Shown: positions 24,655-32,890, numbered from the stretch's first letter. The stretch: 64,000 nt of DNA from Nonomuraea angiospora (GCF_014873145.1 NZ_JADBEK010000001.1:4402001-4466000), one strand, 5' to 3'. A program made the numbers and translations. The notes: generated by a model not told the origin, from the sequence alone.

Positions 24655-25873
24655 TCCCGGCGGCCGCGCCCGTCGTTCCCGCCAGGGAGGCGCCGGCCGC
24701 CACCGACCAGCTCCGGCGCGCGTTCAGCGTGGCAGGCTCGAAGCCGGCCAGCTGCTTGTAGCGCAGGGCGATCTCCTCGCGCTCGGCCAGCGGCAGGACG
24801 TCCTCGATGTCGGCGAAGCCCCGCGGGGCGCGCTGGTGGGCCAGCTTCAGGACGACCTCGGGGCCGTCCTTGCGGTTGGCCAGCACGACGTTGTTCGTGA
24901 CGGGCCGGCGCTGCTCCTCGTAGAACTCCAGCCCGCGGCCGGTCGCCAGCGCGTAGGCCAGGACGCGGGCGTCGATGACGGCCTGGGTGCCGCCGTTGGA
25001 GCCGGTGGGATACATCGGATGCGCGGCGTCGCCCATCAGCGTCACCTTCTCCGCCGACCAGGAGGGTAAGGGATCCCGGTCCACCAGCGGATACTCGAAC
25101 ACCTTCACCGCCGCCGCGATGAGCCCGGGGATGTCGAGCTCGTCGCAGTGCCAGTCCGCCACGTGCGGGAGGACCTTCTCCAGGCTCACGGGCCGGTTCC
25201 AGTCGCCCCGGTGCGCGGCCTCCGTGGCCTTGTGCTGGATGCCCCAGTTGATCAGCTGCCTGCCGTCGGGGTCCGGCGGCGCGATGGGATAGATGACGAT
25301 CTTCTGGATGCCGTCACCCGCCATGATCATGGACTTTCCGGTCATGAACGGCGTGCTGTACGAGGTGCCGCGCCACAGCACGTCGCCGCTCCACAACGGC
25401 TCCCCCTCCTCGGGGAACAGCGCCCGCCGGACGCCGGAGCGGATGCCGTCGGCGCCGATGAGCAGGTCCGCGTCATGGTCGAGCCCGGTGACGGGCGACC
25501 CTGTCACCACCGCCTCCGCGCCGAGGCGCTCCTGGACCGCCCGCAGGAGCATGAACTGCAGCCGGCCCCGGTGTATCGAGTACTGGGGCCAGGTGTAGCC
25601 GGCCCGCAACCCGCGCGGTTCGGACCAGATGCGCTGGCCGTACCGGTTGATGAAGGTGAGGTCGGCGGTCTCGACGCCGATCTCCGCCAGGCGGTCGCCC
25701 AGGCCGAGTTCGATGACCTCGCGCACCGCGTGCGGCAGGATGTTGATGCCCACGCCCAGCGGCTGGAGCTCCTCGACCGCCTCGTGGATGACCACCTCGG
25801 TGATTCCGGCGGCGTGCAGGCTCAGGGCCGCGGTGAGCCCGGCGATCCCGGCACCGGCGATGACGACGCGCAT
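24620..25873 (-). CDS. FAD-dependent monooxygenase (group A flavoprotein hydroxylase)
   Basis: A 417-aa single-component flavin hydroxylase. The Rossmann GxGxxG is VVIAGAGIAGLTAALSLHAAG at the very start; the DG motif is ADLLIGADGIRSGVRRAL; the second FAD motif is VTLMGDAAHPMYPTGSNGGTQAVIDARVLAYAL. The substrate is unknown, possibly an aromatic acid. ATG 25873 has GAGGAGG 8 nt upstream. The segment between the N-terminal lobe and the DG motif (GSPVTGLDHDADLLIGADG) is unusually short by comparison with typical members, which have an extra pair of strands there. The tail after residue ~395 (GTTGAAAGISRSCRSTSPS) is low-complexity and overlaps the convergent gene, so the last codons may be dispensable. 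Confidence 0.88.
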   Translation of the reverse strand: MRVVIAGAGIAGLTAALSLHAAGITEVVIHEAVEELQPLGVGINILPHAVREVIELGLGDRLAEIGVETADLTFINRYGQRIWSEPRGLRAGYTWPQYSIHRGRLQFMLLRAVQERLGAEAVVTGSPVTGLDHDADLLIGADGIRSGVRRALFPEEGEPLWSGDVLWRGTSYSTPFMTGKSMIMAGDGIQKIVIYPIAPPDPDGRQLINWGIQHKATEAAHRGDWNRPVSLEKVLPHVADWHCDELDIPGLIAAAVKVFEYPLVDRDPLPSWSAEKVTLMGDAAHPMYPTGSNGGTQAVIDARVLAYALATGRGLEFYEEQRRPVTNNVVLANRKDGPEVVLKLAHQRAPRGFADIEDVLPLAEREEIALRYKQLAGFEPATLNARRSWSVAAGASLAGTTGAAAGISRSCRSTSPS

Positions 25874-26066
25874 GGAGCGACCTCCTCGTGAAGGATCCGT
25901 CTTCATGACGTGCCTCCCGGGAGCGGCAGCGAGGAGACGTCGGAAGTGGCCGGCCCGGCGGCGCTGCCGAAAGGGCGGGAGGGATCCGGCGCACGATGAC
26001 GCCCCCGCGCCGATCGCGATGCCGCTAACTCATGCGACATTAACCGAAGAAATGCGAAAAAAGGCC

Positions 26067-26774
26067 CTATGCGAGCCAGATGAGCCCGGCGAAACGACCG
26101 CCCGGCTGCTCCCTGCGGTGCGAGTAGAGCTCCGCCGACTCGATCGTGCAGCGGGCGTCGTGGCGTACGTCCTGGATCCCGGCCGCGCGGAGCTGGGCCT
26201 CGATCCCGGCCCGCAGGTCGAGCGCGGGCGTCTCCCACGACGTCGTGGACCACGTCTCGGGGACGCGGGAGGCCACCCGCTCGCGCAGCTCGGCGGGCAC
26301 CTCGTAGCAGCGGCCGCACGCGCCGGGCCCCACCAGCGCGACCATCCGGCCCGGCGCGGCGCCCTTGGCCGCCATGGCCGCCACCAGGGCGCTCGCGATG
26401 CCCGCCTCGGTGCCGGGGCGGCCGGAGTGCGCGGCGCCCACCATGCGCGCCACCGGGTCGGCCACCAGCACCGCCGGGCAGTCGGCCCCGAGCGAGGCCA
26501 GCGCCAGCCCCGGCTCGGTGGTGAACACTCCGTCGAGCGCCGGCGGATCGTCGCCGAAGGGCTCGCTCACGTACGCGACGTCGGCGCTGTGGATCTGGCG
26601 CATGAACACGATGCCCCGCACGCCCAGCTCGGCCGCCACCCCCGCCCGGTTGGCCCGCACGGCCTGCGGGTCGTCGCCGACCATCCCGCCGAGGTTGCGC
26701 GACCCGTACGGCGGGACGCTGATCCCCCCGTGGCGATCGGTGACGGCGACACGCACTCCAGGGGCCAGCTCCAT
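26067..26774 (-). CDS. PgeF/YlmD-family multicopper-oxidase-like protein (DUF152)
   Basis: A 235-aa member of the DUF152 family (YfiH/YlmD), now linked to purine nucleoside phosphorolysis and, as PgeF, to editing of peptidoglycan precursors. Signature regions: FMRQIHSADV, LASLGADCPAVLVADP, GAAHSGRPGTEAGI and GPGACGRCYEVPAEL. The metal-ligand His and Cys positions are retained, but the usual HAGWRG appears as HSGRPG, a change common in actinobacterial members. It stands alone here, not beside ftsZ/sepF where this family is often found. ATG 26774. Confidence 0.88.
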   Translation of the reverse strand: MELAPGVRVAVTDRHGGISVPPYGSRNLGGMVGDDPQAVRANRAGVAAELGVRGIVFMRQIHSADVAYVSEPFGDDPPALDGVFTTEPGLALASLGADCPAVLVADPVARMVGAAHSGRPGTEAGIASALVAAMAAKGAAPGRMVALVGPGACGRCYEVPAELRERVASRVPETWSTTSWETPALDLRAGIEAQLRAAGIQDVRHDARCTIESAELYSHRREQPGGRFAGLIWLA

Positions 26775-26851
26775 GGCTCGATCTTAGAGCGCGAGGCTCA
26801 CCGGCCCGGCCAGGTGCCCCGCTCCTTGGCTTCGTAGCCAAGGATGACAAG

Positions 26852-26865
26852 CAAGCATATGCTTG
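26852..26865 (+). promoter_or_regulatory. 14-bp palindromic operator at the aldehyde dehydrogenase start
   Basis: CAAGCATATGCTTG is a perfect palindrome ending 4 bp before GTG 26870 and overlapping a plausible -10 element (TATGCT, 26858-26863). A second inverted repeat, CTTGGCT (26825-26831) and AGCCAAG (26836-26842), lies just upstream. The binding regulator is not in this window. Confidence 0.55.
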
Positions 26866-26869
26866 GTAC

Positions 26870-28309
26870 GTGCCTGACTATCGCAATCTCATCGGCGGCG
26901 AGCTCGTCCCCGCAAGCGACGGCAGAACCCTCGACTCGGTCAACCCGGCCACCGGGGAGGCGTGGGCGCGGATCCCGGCGAGCGGGCCGCCCGACGCCGA
27001 GGCGGCCGTGGCCGCGGCCCGGCGCGCCTTCCCCGCCTGGTCGGCGCTGCCCGCCCTGGCCAGGGCGGGCTACCTGCGCAAGGTGTCGGAGGTGTTCGCC
27101 CGCAACGCCGAGGAGCTGGCCAGGCTGGAGACGCGCGACAACGGCCGGATCCTGCGCGACACGCTGAAGAAGGACCTGCCCGGGATGGCGTACCTGTGGC
27201 AGCTGGCCGCCGGGCAGTGCCTGGACGCGGCCAAGGGCGACACGGTCATCCTCGGCCCGGACACGCTCGGGCTGACGCGGCGGGAGCCGTACGGGGTGGT
27301 GGTCTGCATCATCCCGTGGAACTCGCCCATCTCCACGTTCTCGGCCAAGGCCGCCTACGCGCTGGCGGCCGGCAACACGGTGATCGTCAAGCCGGCCGAG
27401 CAGGCGAGCGCGTCGGTGCTGCGGCTGGGCGAGCTGCTGGCGGAGGTGTTCCCGCCCGGGGTGCTGAACATCGTCAGTGGCCTCGGCGAGGAGGTGGGGG
27501 ACGCGCTGGTGCGGCACCGCGACGTCGCCAAGATCAGCCTCACCGGCTCGACGGCCACCGGCCAGGCCATCACCCGGGCGTCGGCGGACGCGCTGAAGCC
27601 GCTGACGTTCGAGCTCGGGGGCAAGTCCCCGAACATCGTCTTCCCCGACGCCGACCTGGACGCGGCCGCCCAGGGCGTCACCGTGAACTCCGTCTACACC
27701 GGCAACGCCGGGCAGGTCTGCGTGGCCGGCTCCCGCATCCTCGTCCACCACTCGATCTGGGACGAGCTGCTGGACCGCATCGCGCGCATCTGCGCCGAGC
27801 TGGTCCTGGACGACCCCCTCGATCTGCGGACGACCATGGGCCCGATCGTCTCCTCGGCCCAGTACGAGCACGTGCGGTCATACCTCGAGCTGGCCGAGAA
27901 GGAGGGCGCGAGCCTGCTCTTCGGCGGGCGGACGGGGGCGGAGGTGGTGCCCGGCCTCCCGGGCGGCTACTGGGTCTCCCCCACCCTCTACACGACCACG
28001 GACAACTCGCTGCGGCTCTGCCAGGAGGAGATCTTCGGCCCGGTGGCGGTGGCCATGCCGTTCTCCTCCGACGAGGAGGCCCTGGCGATCGCGAACGACT
28101 CCCGCTACGGCCTGGCGGCCGGCGTCTGGACGCGTGACCTGGGGCGGGCGCACCGGTTCGTGCGCGATCTGGAGAGCGGGACGGTATGGGTGAACACGTT
28201 CCGGCAGATGCCGCCCGGCCTCCCGTTCGGGGGCGTCAAGGACAGCGGGTACGGGCACGATTCGGTCCTCGAGTACACCCGCGAAAAGGCGGCCATCATC
28301 CAGATTTAG
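26870..28309 (+). CDS. Aldehyde dehydrogenase, NAD(P)-dependent
   Basis: A 479-aa ALDH superfamily enzyme oxidising an aldehyde to the acid. Catalytic Cys is in YTGNAGQVCVAGSRILV (about residue 284), the general base Glu in LTFELGGKSPNIVFPDAD (about residue 250), and the cofactor-binding SLTGSTATGQAIT and IIPWNSPISTF are present. Closest in style to 5-carboxymethyl-2-hydroxymuconate or betaine aldehyde dehydrogenases, but the substrate cannot be set. GTG 26870 (VPDYRNLIGGELVPA) is the start that aligns with the family; with TATGCT 7 nt upstream the mRNA may be leaderless. A 14-bp palindrome overlapping the promoter suggests repression by an unlinked regulator. Confidence 0.92.
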   Translation: MPDYRNLIGGELVPASDGRTLDSVNPATGEAWARIPASGPPDAEAAVAAARRAFPAWSALPALARAGYLRKVSEVFARNAEELARLETRDNGRILRDTLKKDLPGMAYLWQLAAGQCLDAAKGDTVILGPDTLGLTRREPYGVVVCIIPWNSPISTFSAKAAYALAAGNTVIVKPAEQASASVLRLGELLAEVFPPGVLNIVSGLGEEVGDALVRHRDVAKISLTGSTATGQAITRASADALKPLTFELGGKSPNIVFPDADLDAAAQGVTVNSVYTGNAGQVCVAGSRILVHHSIWDELLDRIARICAELVLDDPLDLRTTMGPIVSSAQYEHVRSYLELAEKEGASLLFGGRTGAEVVPGLPGGYWVSPTLYTTTDNSLRLCQEEIFGPVAVAMPFSSDEEALAIANDSRYGLAAGVWTRDLGRAHRFVRDLESGTVWVNTFRQMPPGLPFGGVKDSGYGHDSVLEYTREKAAIIQI

Positions 28310-28328
28310 TCGGATAGATTTACGCCTC

Positions 28329-29204
28329 ATGAGCGAGGGGATCAAGGACGCAGCCGAGCTGCCCGACGCAGCCGCGCAGTCCCGTGCGTCCGTGCTACGC
28401 AGTCGTGCCGAATCGTACATCGCCCTGTCGAGGTACGACGCCGCGATCGCGGATCTGACGGAATCGATCGCGTTAGTGCCGGACAACGCGCGCGCCTGGC
28501 GGCTGCGCGGCGAGAGCCATCGCGTCATCGAACGCTACGAGACCGCGCTGGAGGACTTCGACGAGGCGCTCAAGCTGGAGCCGGACAGCGCGTACGCGCT
28601 GGGCTCCCGGGGCCAGACGTACGCCGCGATGGGCCGCCTGGACGAGGCCATGACCGACTTCGAGCACGCCCTCACCCTCTCCCCCGACTCCCTGTGGATC
28701 CTGGAGGCGAAGGCCGACGTCCTGGTGGACCTGGACCGCCTGGACGAGGCCCTGGAGGAACACGCCAAGATCATCGCCCTGAACGAGGAACTGCCCTACT
28801 CCTGGGCCGCCCGCGGCGACCTGTACCAGCGCATGCACCTGTACGCCGAGGCCATCGAGGACTACACGAAGGCGCTGGCGGCGAACCCCGAGTACGTGCG
28901 CGCGCTGAGCCGGCGGGGCGAGGCGTACCGCATGATCGACCGGTACGAGGAGGCGCTGGCGGACCTCAGCCGCGCGGTGGAGCTGGACCCCGAGAACGAC
29001 CGGGCCTACGGCAGCCGGGGCGCGGTGCTGAGCGAGCTGGGCGACAACGAGGCGGCGCTGAGCGATCTGAACCGGGCGATCGAGCTGGACCCCGAGTACA
29101 TCTGGGCGTTCCGCGTACGCGGGGAGATCCTCCAGGAGATGGACCGCCACGAGGAGGCGATCTCCGACTTCAGCCGGGCTCTGCACCTGGAGTTCGGGGA
29201 CTGA
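28329..29204 (+). CDS. Tetratricopeptide-repeat protein
   Basis: A 291-aa soluble protein built of seven to eight TPR units of 34 residues, e.g. SRYDAAIADLTESIALVPDNARAWRLRG, ERYETALEDFDEALKLEPDSAYALGSRG and DNEAALSDLNRAIELDPEYIWAFRVRG. Successive copies keep the A-x-x-D-x-x-x-A-I/L-x-L-x-P-x-x pattern. No other domain or export signal is present, so it is a scaffold whose partners are unknown. It starts 19 bp after the aldehyde dehydrogenase stop and may be co-transcribed with it. A bidirectional terminator hairpin follows. Confidence 0.9.
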   Translation: MSEGIKDAAELPDAAAQSRASVLRSRAESYIALSRYDAAIADLTESIALVPDNARAWRLRGESHRVIERYETALEDFDEALKLEPDSAYALGSRGQTYAAMGRLDEAMTDFEHALTLSPDSLWILEAKADVLVDLDRLDEALEEHAKIIALNEELPYSWAARGDLYQRMHLYAEAIEDYTKALAANPEYVRALSRRGEAYRMIDRYEEALADLSRAVELDPENDRAYGSRGAVLSELGDNEAALSDLNRAIELDPEYIWAFRVRGEILQEMDRHEEAISDFSRALHLEFGD

Positions 29205-29221
29205 CCTCGCGGGCGGGAGTG

Positions 29222-29246
29222 GCGGCCAGGTGCGCGACCTGGCCGC
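29222..29246. terminator. Hairpin in the convergent gap after the TPR gene
   Basis: GCGGCCAGGT (29222-29231) and ACCTGGCCGC (29237-29246) form a perfect 10-bp stem around GCGCG, between convergent genes. Confidence 0.7.
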
Positions 29247-29254
29247 GCCCCCGT

Positions 29255-29653
29255 CTATGCGTTGCGGGTCTCCAGCAACCGATCGAGCCTGCGGCCGAGG
29301 TCGACCATGTCGTGCCGCAAGGAGTCGAACACTCCGAGGATCTCCGCGCGGGCGGAGATGAACTGATCGTTGGTCTGCCGTCGAAGACCTGTGAGTTCGT
29401 CGCCCAGGGCCGCGAAGTCCTGGGAGATCTCCAGCTGAACATCCGCGATCTCGGCCCGCATCTCGGCGACGGCGACCTCCGCCGAGGTGATCTGCGAGCC
29501 TTTCACGCGAGTACGTCTCCCCGTTCGCAGGTGGGCATGGCTGTAGTCGTCAGAATCTGCGTCATCGGAACGCACGATCGCTTCGAACGCGTCGATGCGG
29601 AGCTTCAATGCGCGGATCTCCGCCTCTATGTCCACGTACTCCTGCCTTTGCAT
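29255..29653 (-). CDS. Coiled-coil protein, unknown function
   Basis: A 132-aa frame with strong helical, heptad-like character: YVDIEAEIRALKLRIDAFEAIV, then SAEVAVAEMRAEIADVQLEI and FDSLRHDMVDLGRRLDRLLETRNA. Between them is an acidic-to-basic linker (SDDADSDDYSHAHLRTGRR). ATG 29653 is chosen because the region upstream (open to 29827) is Arg/Ser-rich and unlike the rest; neither start has a convincing ribosome-binding site. Base composition here dips below the neighbours. No family recognised; it resembles small actinobacterial proteins that pair with toxin-like or signalling genes, but nothing nearby supports that. Confidence 0.5.
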   Translation of the reverse strand: MQRQEYVDIEAEIRALKLRIDAFEAIVRSDDADSDDYSHAHLRTGRRTRVKGSQITSAEVAVAEMRAEIADVQLEISQDFAALGDELTGLRRQTNDQFISARAEILGVFDSLRHDMVDLGRRLDRLLETRNA

Positions 29654-29874
29654 GTACTCGGAAGGGATTCCGTGCCCCGATGACGCGGATCTCCGCTTCC
29701 TCTGAGCACATCGTCGCAGGTAGTTCGAGATCGCGCGGATCGGCGAGAACGCTCTGGGTGTGGTTTTCTCTGTCTCGGGAGTGCCAGAGATCTCTGCGGG
29801 GATGACGTATGTAAGCCGCGCCGTCACAGGAAAAGACCAACCATCCGATGACTCTCCAAGGGGGAGAAATGCGG

Positions 29875-30291
29875 ATGGATCCGTGCATGATAGTCGGCAT
29901 GATTGACAAGATCGCGTGGATCCTCCTGGCGGACGGCAAGATCCTCAGCACCCGGTCGCGGGGCAAGATCGTCTACTACCTCCCCGGCGGCAAGCGCGAA
30001 CCCGGCGAGAGCGACCTCGACACCCTCGTCCGCGAGATCGACGAGGAGCTGTCGGTCGCCATCGTCCCCGCCACCGCCGTCCACCTGGGCACGTACCAGG
30101 CTCAGGCGGACGGCCACGCCGACGGCGTGGCCGTGAAGATGACCTGCTACACCGCCGACCACCAGGGGACGCCGACGCCCAGCAGCGAGATCGAGGAGGT
30201 CGTCTGGCTCACCTACGCCGACCGCGACCGCGTGGCGCCCGTGGACCAGATCATCTTCGACGACCTCCACCGGGACGGCCGGCTCCGCTGA
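29875..30291 (+). CDS. NUDIX hydrolase
   Basis: A 138-aa NUDIX protein. The NUDIX box is seen as GGKREPGESDLDTLVREIDEEL (about residues 36-57), with the catalytic REIDEE glutamates intact; the residue usually Gly after EE-x is Ser (EELSV), a mild deviation. It would hydrolyse a nucleoside diphosphate linked to another moiety, substrate unknown. ATG 29875 lies 8 nt after GGGGAG; other in-frame ATGs lie at 29869 and 29899. It is divergent from the coiled-coil gene. Confidence 0.88.
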   Translation: MDPCMIVGMIDKIAWILLADGKILSTRSRGKIVYYLPGGKREPGESDLDTLVREIDEELSVAIVPATAVHLGTYQAQADGHADGVAVKMTCYTADHQGTPTPSSEIEEVVWLTYADRDRVAPVDQIIFDDLHRDGRLR

Positions 30292-30359
30292 CCGCGCGGG
30301 TTCTTCTGGCCGTCCGGTCTTCCTGGTCATCGACCGAATGATCTTCTAGGTTCGGACTT

Positions 30360-31018
30360 ATGGGCATCGGGACCACCGAGGAACACCAGGCGCTGGCCGA
30401 CTCCGTGCGGGGGCTCACCGCGCGTACGACCGAGCACGCGGCTCTGGCGGGCAGGGGATTCTGGGGCTGCATCTGCCCGAGGAGTGGGGTGGGCAGGGAT
30501 ACGGGCTGCTGGAGTTGTGCGTGGCGTTGGAGGCGCTGGGTGAGCGTCGGGTCCCGGGGCCGTACCTCCCGACCGTCCTTGCCTCAGCCGCGCTCACCTG
30601 GCCCGGAACAGACCACCCGGCCCCGACCAACTCCAGGCTGTCGAACTTCGGGCCATCCGACTCCAGGCCGTCGGACTCCAGGTCGTCGGACTCCGGACTG
30701 TCGAACTCCGGGCCGTCCGACTCTGGGTCGTCGGACTCCGGGCTCCCCGGCGGCGGTTTGGGGGGCTCCGGACGGCCCGTCTCAGGGAGCGCGGAAAAGC
30801 CCGGCGCCGACGCCGCGACCGCGTCCAGCGTGCGGAAGCTGCTCGGCATGCGGCACGCTCAGGCGATCTCGGAGTTCTGCTGGTCGCTGGCCCCGGCGAG
30901 CCGCCACTGGAACCGCATGATCCTCGCGACGCGGGCGTTCACGATCGGCGGCGGCACCACGGAGGTGCAGCTCAACATCATCGCCGAACGCGCCCTCGGC
31001 CTGCCGCGCGACCCGTGA
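30360..31018 (+). pseudogene. Decayed acyl-CoA dehydrogenase with frameshift, large internal deletion and a minisatellite
   Basis: Two ends of an acyl-CoA dehydrogenase remain. The N-terminus (MGIGTTEEHQALADSVRGL) is in one frame. After about 30455 the frame changes and continues LGLHLPEEWGGQGYGLLELCVALEALGERRVPGPYLPTVLASA, a typical second ACAD segment. Then comes a Ser/Asp/Gly repeat (30626-30745) where some 200 residues of FAD- and substrate-binding domain should be. The C-terminus (VRKLLGMRHAQAISEFCWSL, then RAFTIGGGTTEVQLNIIAERALGLPRD) is intact and in the second frame. Missing catalytic Glu and most of the fold make activity impossible. No repair of the frame by sequence choice seems plausible. 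Confidence 0.85.
30626..30745 (+). repeat. 15-bp tandem repeat (8 units) inside the acyl-CoA dehydrogenase remnant
   Basis: Eight contiguous 15-bp units of the form TCGGACTCCGGGCTG with scattered substitutions; read in the C-terminal frame they encode five-residue units such as PSDSR/SSDSG. Unit length is constant. Confidence 0.85.
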
Positions 31019-31756
31019 TCAGCTCTTGGGGTAGTACGGCGCCGCCAGGTGCGCGTACACGATCGTGTTGTCCCGGTAGCTGTGCGCCTGCCGGTCGAAC
31101 GCCCCGCCGCAGGTCACCAGCCGCAACCCGGGATAGGCGAGCTTGCCGTACACCTTCTTGACGGGGAAGCTGCGCTTCGGCGTGTGCTCGACCTTGTCGA
31201 CGACGAACACGGCCACCGAGCGGTCGGCACGCAGCACCTGGACCTGGTCGCCGCGCTTGACGTCCTTGAGGTTGGCGAAGACGGCGGGGCCGGACCTGGT
31301 GTCCAGGTGGCCGGTGATCACGGCGGCGCCGCGCTGGCCGGGCACGGGGCCGTAGCGGTACCAGCCGGCCAGGTCCGGGGGGTCGAACGGCGGGTTCTCG
31401 ATGGCGCCCTCCGCGTCCAGGCCCAGCTCCATGAGCGGGGCGGCCACGCCGATGGACGGGATGTAGACGGCGGTCGGCTTGGCGGCCCGCATGGGCGCGG
31501 CGACCTTGCCGAGCGGCAGGCCGGTGACCGGGGCCGCGCCCTCGACGGGTCCGCGCCGCGTGGCGGCGACGGGCTCCGGCCCGGGTTCGCCGCCGACGAT
31601 GCCACTCAGCCCTAGCCCGATCAGCAACGCCCCGGCCAACGACACCGCACCGGCCACGACCAGCATCACCCCTTGCCCGGATCTTCGGCCACCGCCCAAC
31701 TCCCGCCCCTCACCAGGCTCCGGGCCCATGCGGGGCTCACGGCTCACAGCAGACAC
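31019..31756 (-). CDS. Class E/F-type sortase
   Basis: A 245-aa membrane-anchored transpeptidase that attaches proteins to peptidoglycan. One N-terminal membrane helix (VMLVVAGAVSLAGALLIGLGLSG, about residues 30-52) precedes the sortase fold. The catalytic triad is complete: His in GAAVITGHLDTRSGP, Cys in LRLVTCGGAFDRQ and Arg in HSYRDNTIVYAHL. The sequence ITGHLDTR and LVTCGG are typical of actinobacterial class F sortases. GTG 31756 or ATG 31729 could be the start. A putative substrate with a PETG sorting signal is encoded 0.5 kb upstream on the same strand, so the two likely work together. Confidence 0.9.
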   Translation of the reverse strand: MSAVSREPRMGPEPGEGRELGGGRRSGQGVMLVVAGAVSLAGALLIGLGLSGIVGGEPGPEPVAATRRGPVEGAAPVTGLPLGKVAAPMRAAKPTAVYIPSIGVAAPLMELGLDAEGAIENPPFDPPDLAGWYRYGPVPGQRGAAVITGHLDTRSGPAVFANLKDVKRGDQVQVLRADRSVAVFVVDKVEHTPKRSFPVKKVYGKLAYPGLRLVTCGGAFDRQAHSYRDNTIVYAHLAAPYYPKS

Positions 31757-31962
31757 CGGCCCACGACCGGCCCCTTCCCTGCGGGCGCTCCCGGCTCATG
31801 CGGGGCGCACGGCTCATAGCCGACACGACCCACGACCGGCCTCTCTCCAGCGGACGCCCTCTGCCCATGCACGACTCCTGATCCTCAGTAGCCACCGGGC
31901 CCGCGACCTGCTCCCGGGCTCTGCGCGATACCTGGCCCTCAGCCGAGCCCCGGCGCGCGACT

Positions 31963-32267
31963 GGGTCCCGGCGGGCCGGGGGGTCCCGGCGGGCCGGGGG
32001 GTCCCGGCGGGCGGGTGGACCCCGACGGGCGGATGGGTCCCAAGGCTCGGGTGGGTCACGGCGCTCCGGTGCATCCCGGTGCTCGGGTGCATCGCGAGAC
32101 TCGCCTGCGTCCCGGCACTCGGTGGGTCCCGGCGCTCCGGTGCATCCCGGCGCTCGGATGTATCGCGAGACTCGGCTGCGTCCCGCGACTGGGCTGCGTC
32201 CCGGTGCTCGGGTCGGTCCCCGTGCTCGGGTCGGTCCCGGTGGTCGGGTGGGTGCCGGTCCTGGGTT
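31963..32267. repeat. 18-bp degenerate minisatellite between sortase and its putative substrate
   Basis: About 17 units of GGGTCCCGGCGGGCCGGG-like sequence; the first two are identical and later ones diverge (GCATCCCGGTGCTCGGGT, GCGTCCCGGTGCTCGGGT). One unit at 32107-32123 is 17 bp, shifting the frame. Long open frames exist on both strands (complement 32293 to 31814, overlapping the substrate stop), encoding hexapeptides such as HRDRPE and SRDAAE. The broken phase argues against a conserved protein. The rest of the 526-bp gap 31757-32282 shows nothing else. Confidence 0.75.
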
Positions 32268-32282
32268 GATGCGGCGGTCAAG

Positions 32283-32723
32283 CTAGGCGACACCCCTGCG
32301 GCGTCGTACCGCGGCTCCGGCCAGCCCCGCGCCCGTCAGCAGCGCCGCCCCGCCCAGCGCGAACGGCCACATCGGGTCGTCCGGGGCGAGCCCGCCGCCG
32401 CCGGTCTCCGGGTGCCCCCTCGGCACCCGGTGCTCGTCCTCGGCAGCGGGCCGCCACGGCCGGGCGGACTCCTCCGGTCCCGGCCAGGAGTCGCGGGGGC
32501 CGGGCTCGGCGGAGGGTGGCGGGCTCGGCTCCTCGGGCTCGGGTTCGGGCTGCTCGTCGCAGAGCAGCGGCAGCGGCAGCAGGCAGGTGGGCAGATCGAC
32601 CGGTAGGTCAACCGGCAGGTCGGGACCAGTGCGGGCGGAGGCGTAGGACGGGCCCGCCGCCAGGGTCACTCCTCCGGCCACGAAGACGGCCACCAGCGCC
32701 GCGAGATGTCGCGCTTTTGCCAT
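32283..32723 (-). CDS. Putative sortase-anchored surface protein
   Basis: A 146-aa exported protein with all parts of a wall-anchored protein: signal peptide (AKARHLAALVAVFVAGGVTLAAGPSYA), a short region with two cysteines (VDLPTCLLPLPLLCDEQ), a Pro/Glu-rich stalk (PEPEPEEPSPPPSAEPGP), and a C-terminal sorting signal of HPETGGGG, a hydrophobic helix (WPFALGGAALLTGAGLAGAAV) and a basic tail RRRR. HPETG differs from the classical LPxTG only at the first position. ATG 32723 is chosen (GGAG about 9 nt upstream). The sortase gene lies downstream on the same strand. The two-Cys segment VDLPTCLLPLPLLCDE is probably a disulfide loop of the mature protein. Confidence 0.75.
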   Translation of the reverse strand: MAKARHLAALVAVFVAGGVTLAAGPSYASARTGPDLPVDLPVDLPTCLLPLPLLCDEQPEPEPEEPSPPPSAEPGPRDSWPGPEESARPWRPAAEDEHRVPRGHPETGGGGLAPDDPMWPFALGGAALLTGAGLAGAAVRRRRGVA

Positions 32724-32890
32724 GAGAGAAGGCTCCAGAATCGGTTGTCGCCCCCCGATACACAAGAGAGCCTTGCGAATTATTAGATAACGAGTCAAGT
32801 AATGTGACCGAAGTGAAACCAGCCAGACACGGAGGGTTTAAGCACGTCCCAATGTGGCAGGAAATAACCGTATAAAGGGGGACAAATGCC

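Noticed and set aside
31963..32267. CRISPR-like array
   Set aside because: Units are contiguous 18-mers without unique spacers, and there are no cas genes.
31814..32293. A 159-codon repeat protein between the sortase and its putative substrate
   Set aside because: Its GTG overlaps the substrate stop, but the repeat register is broken once and there is no export signal, so I list the region as a repeat only.
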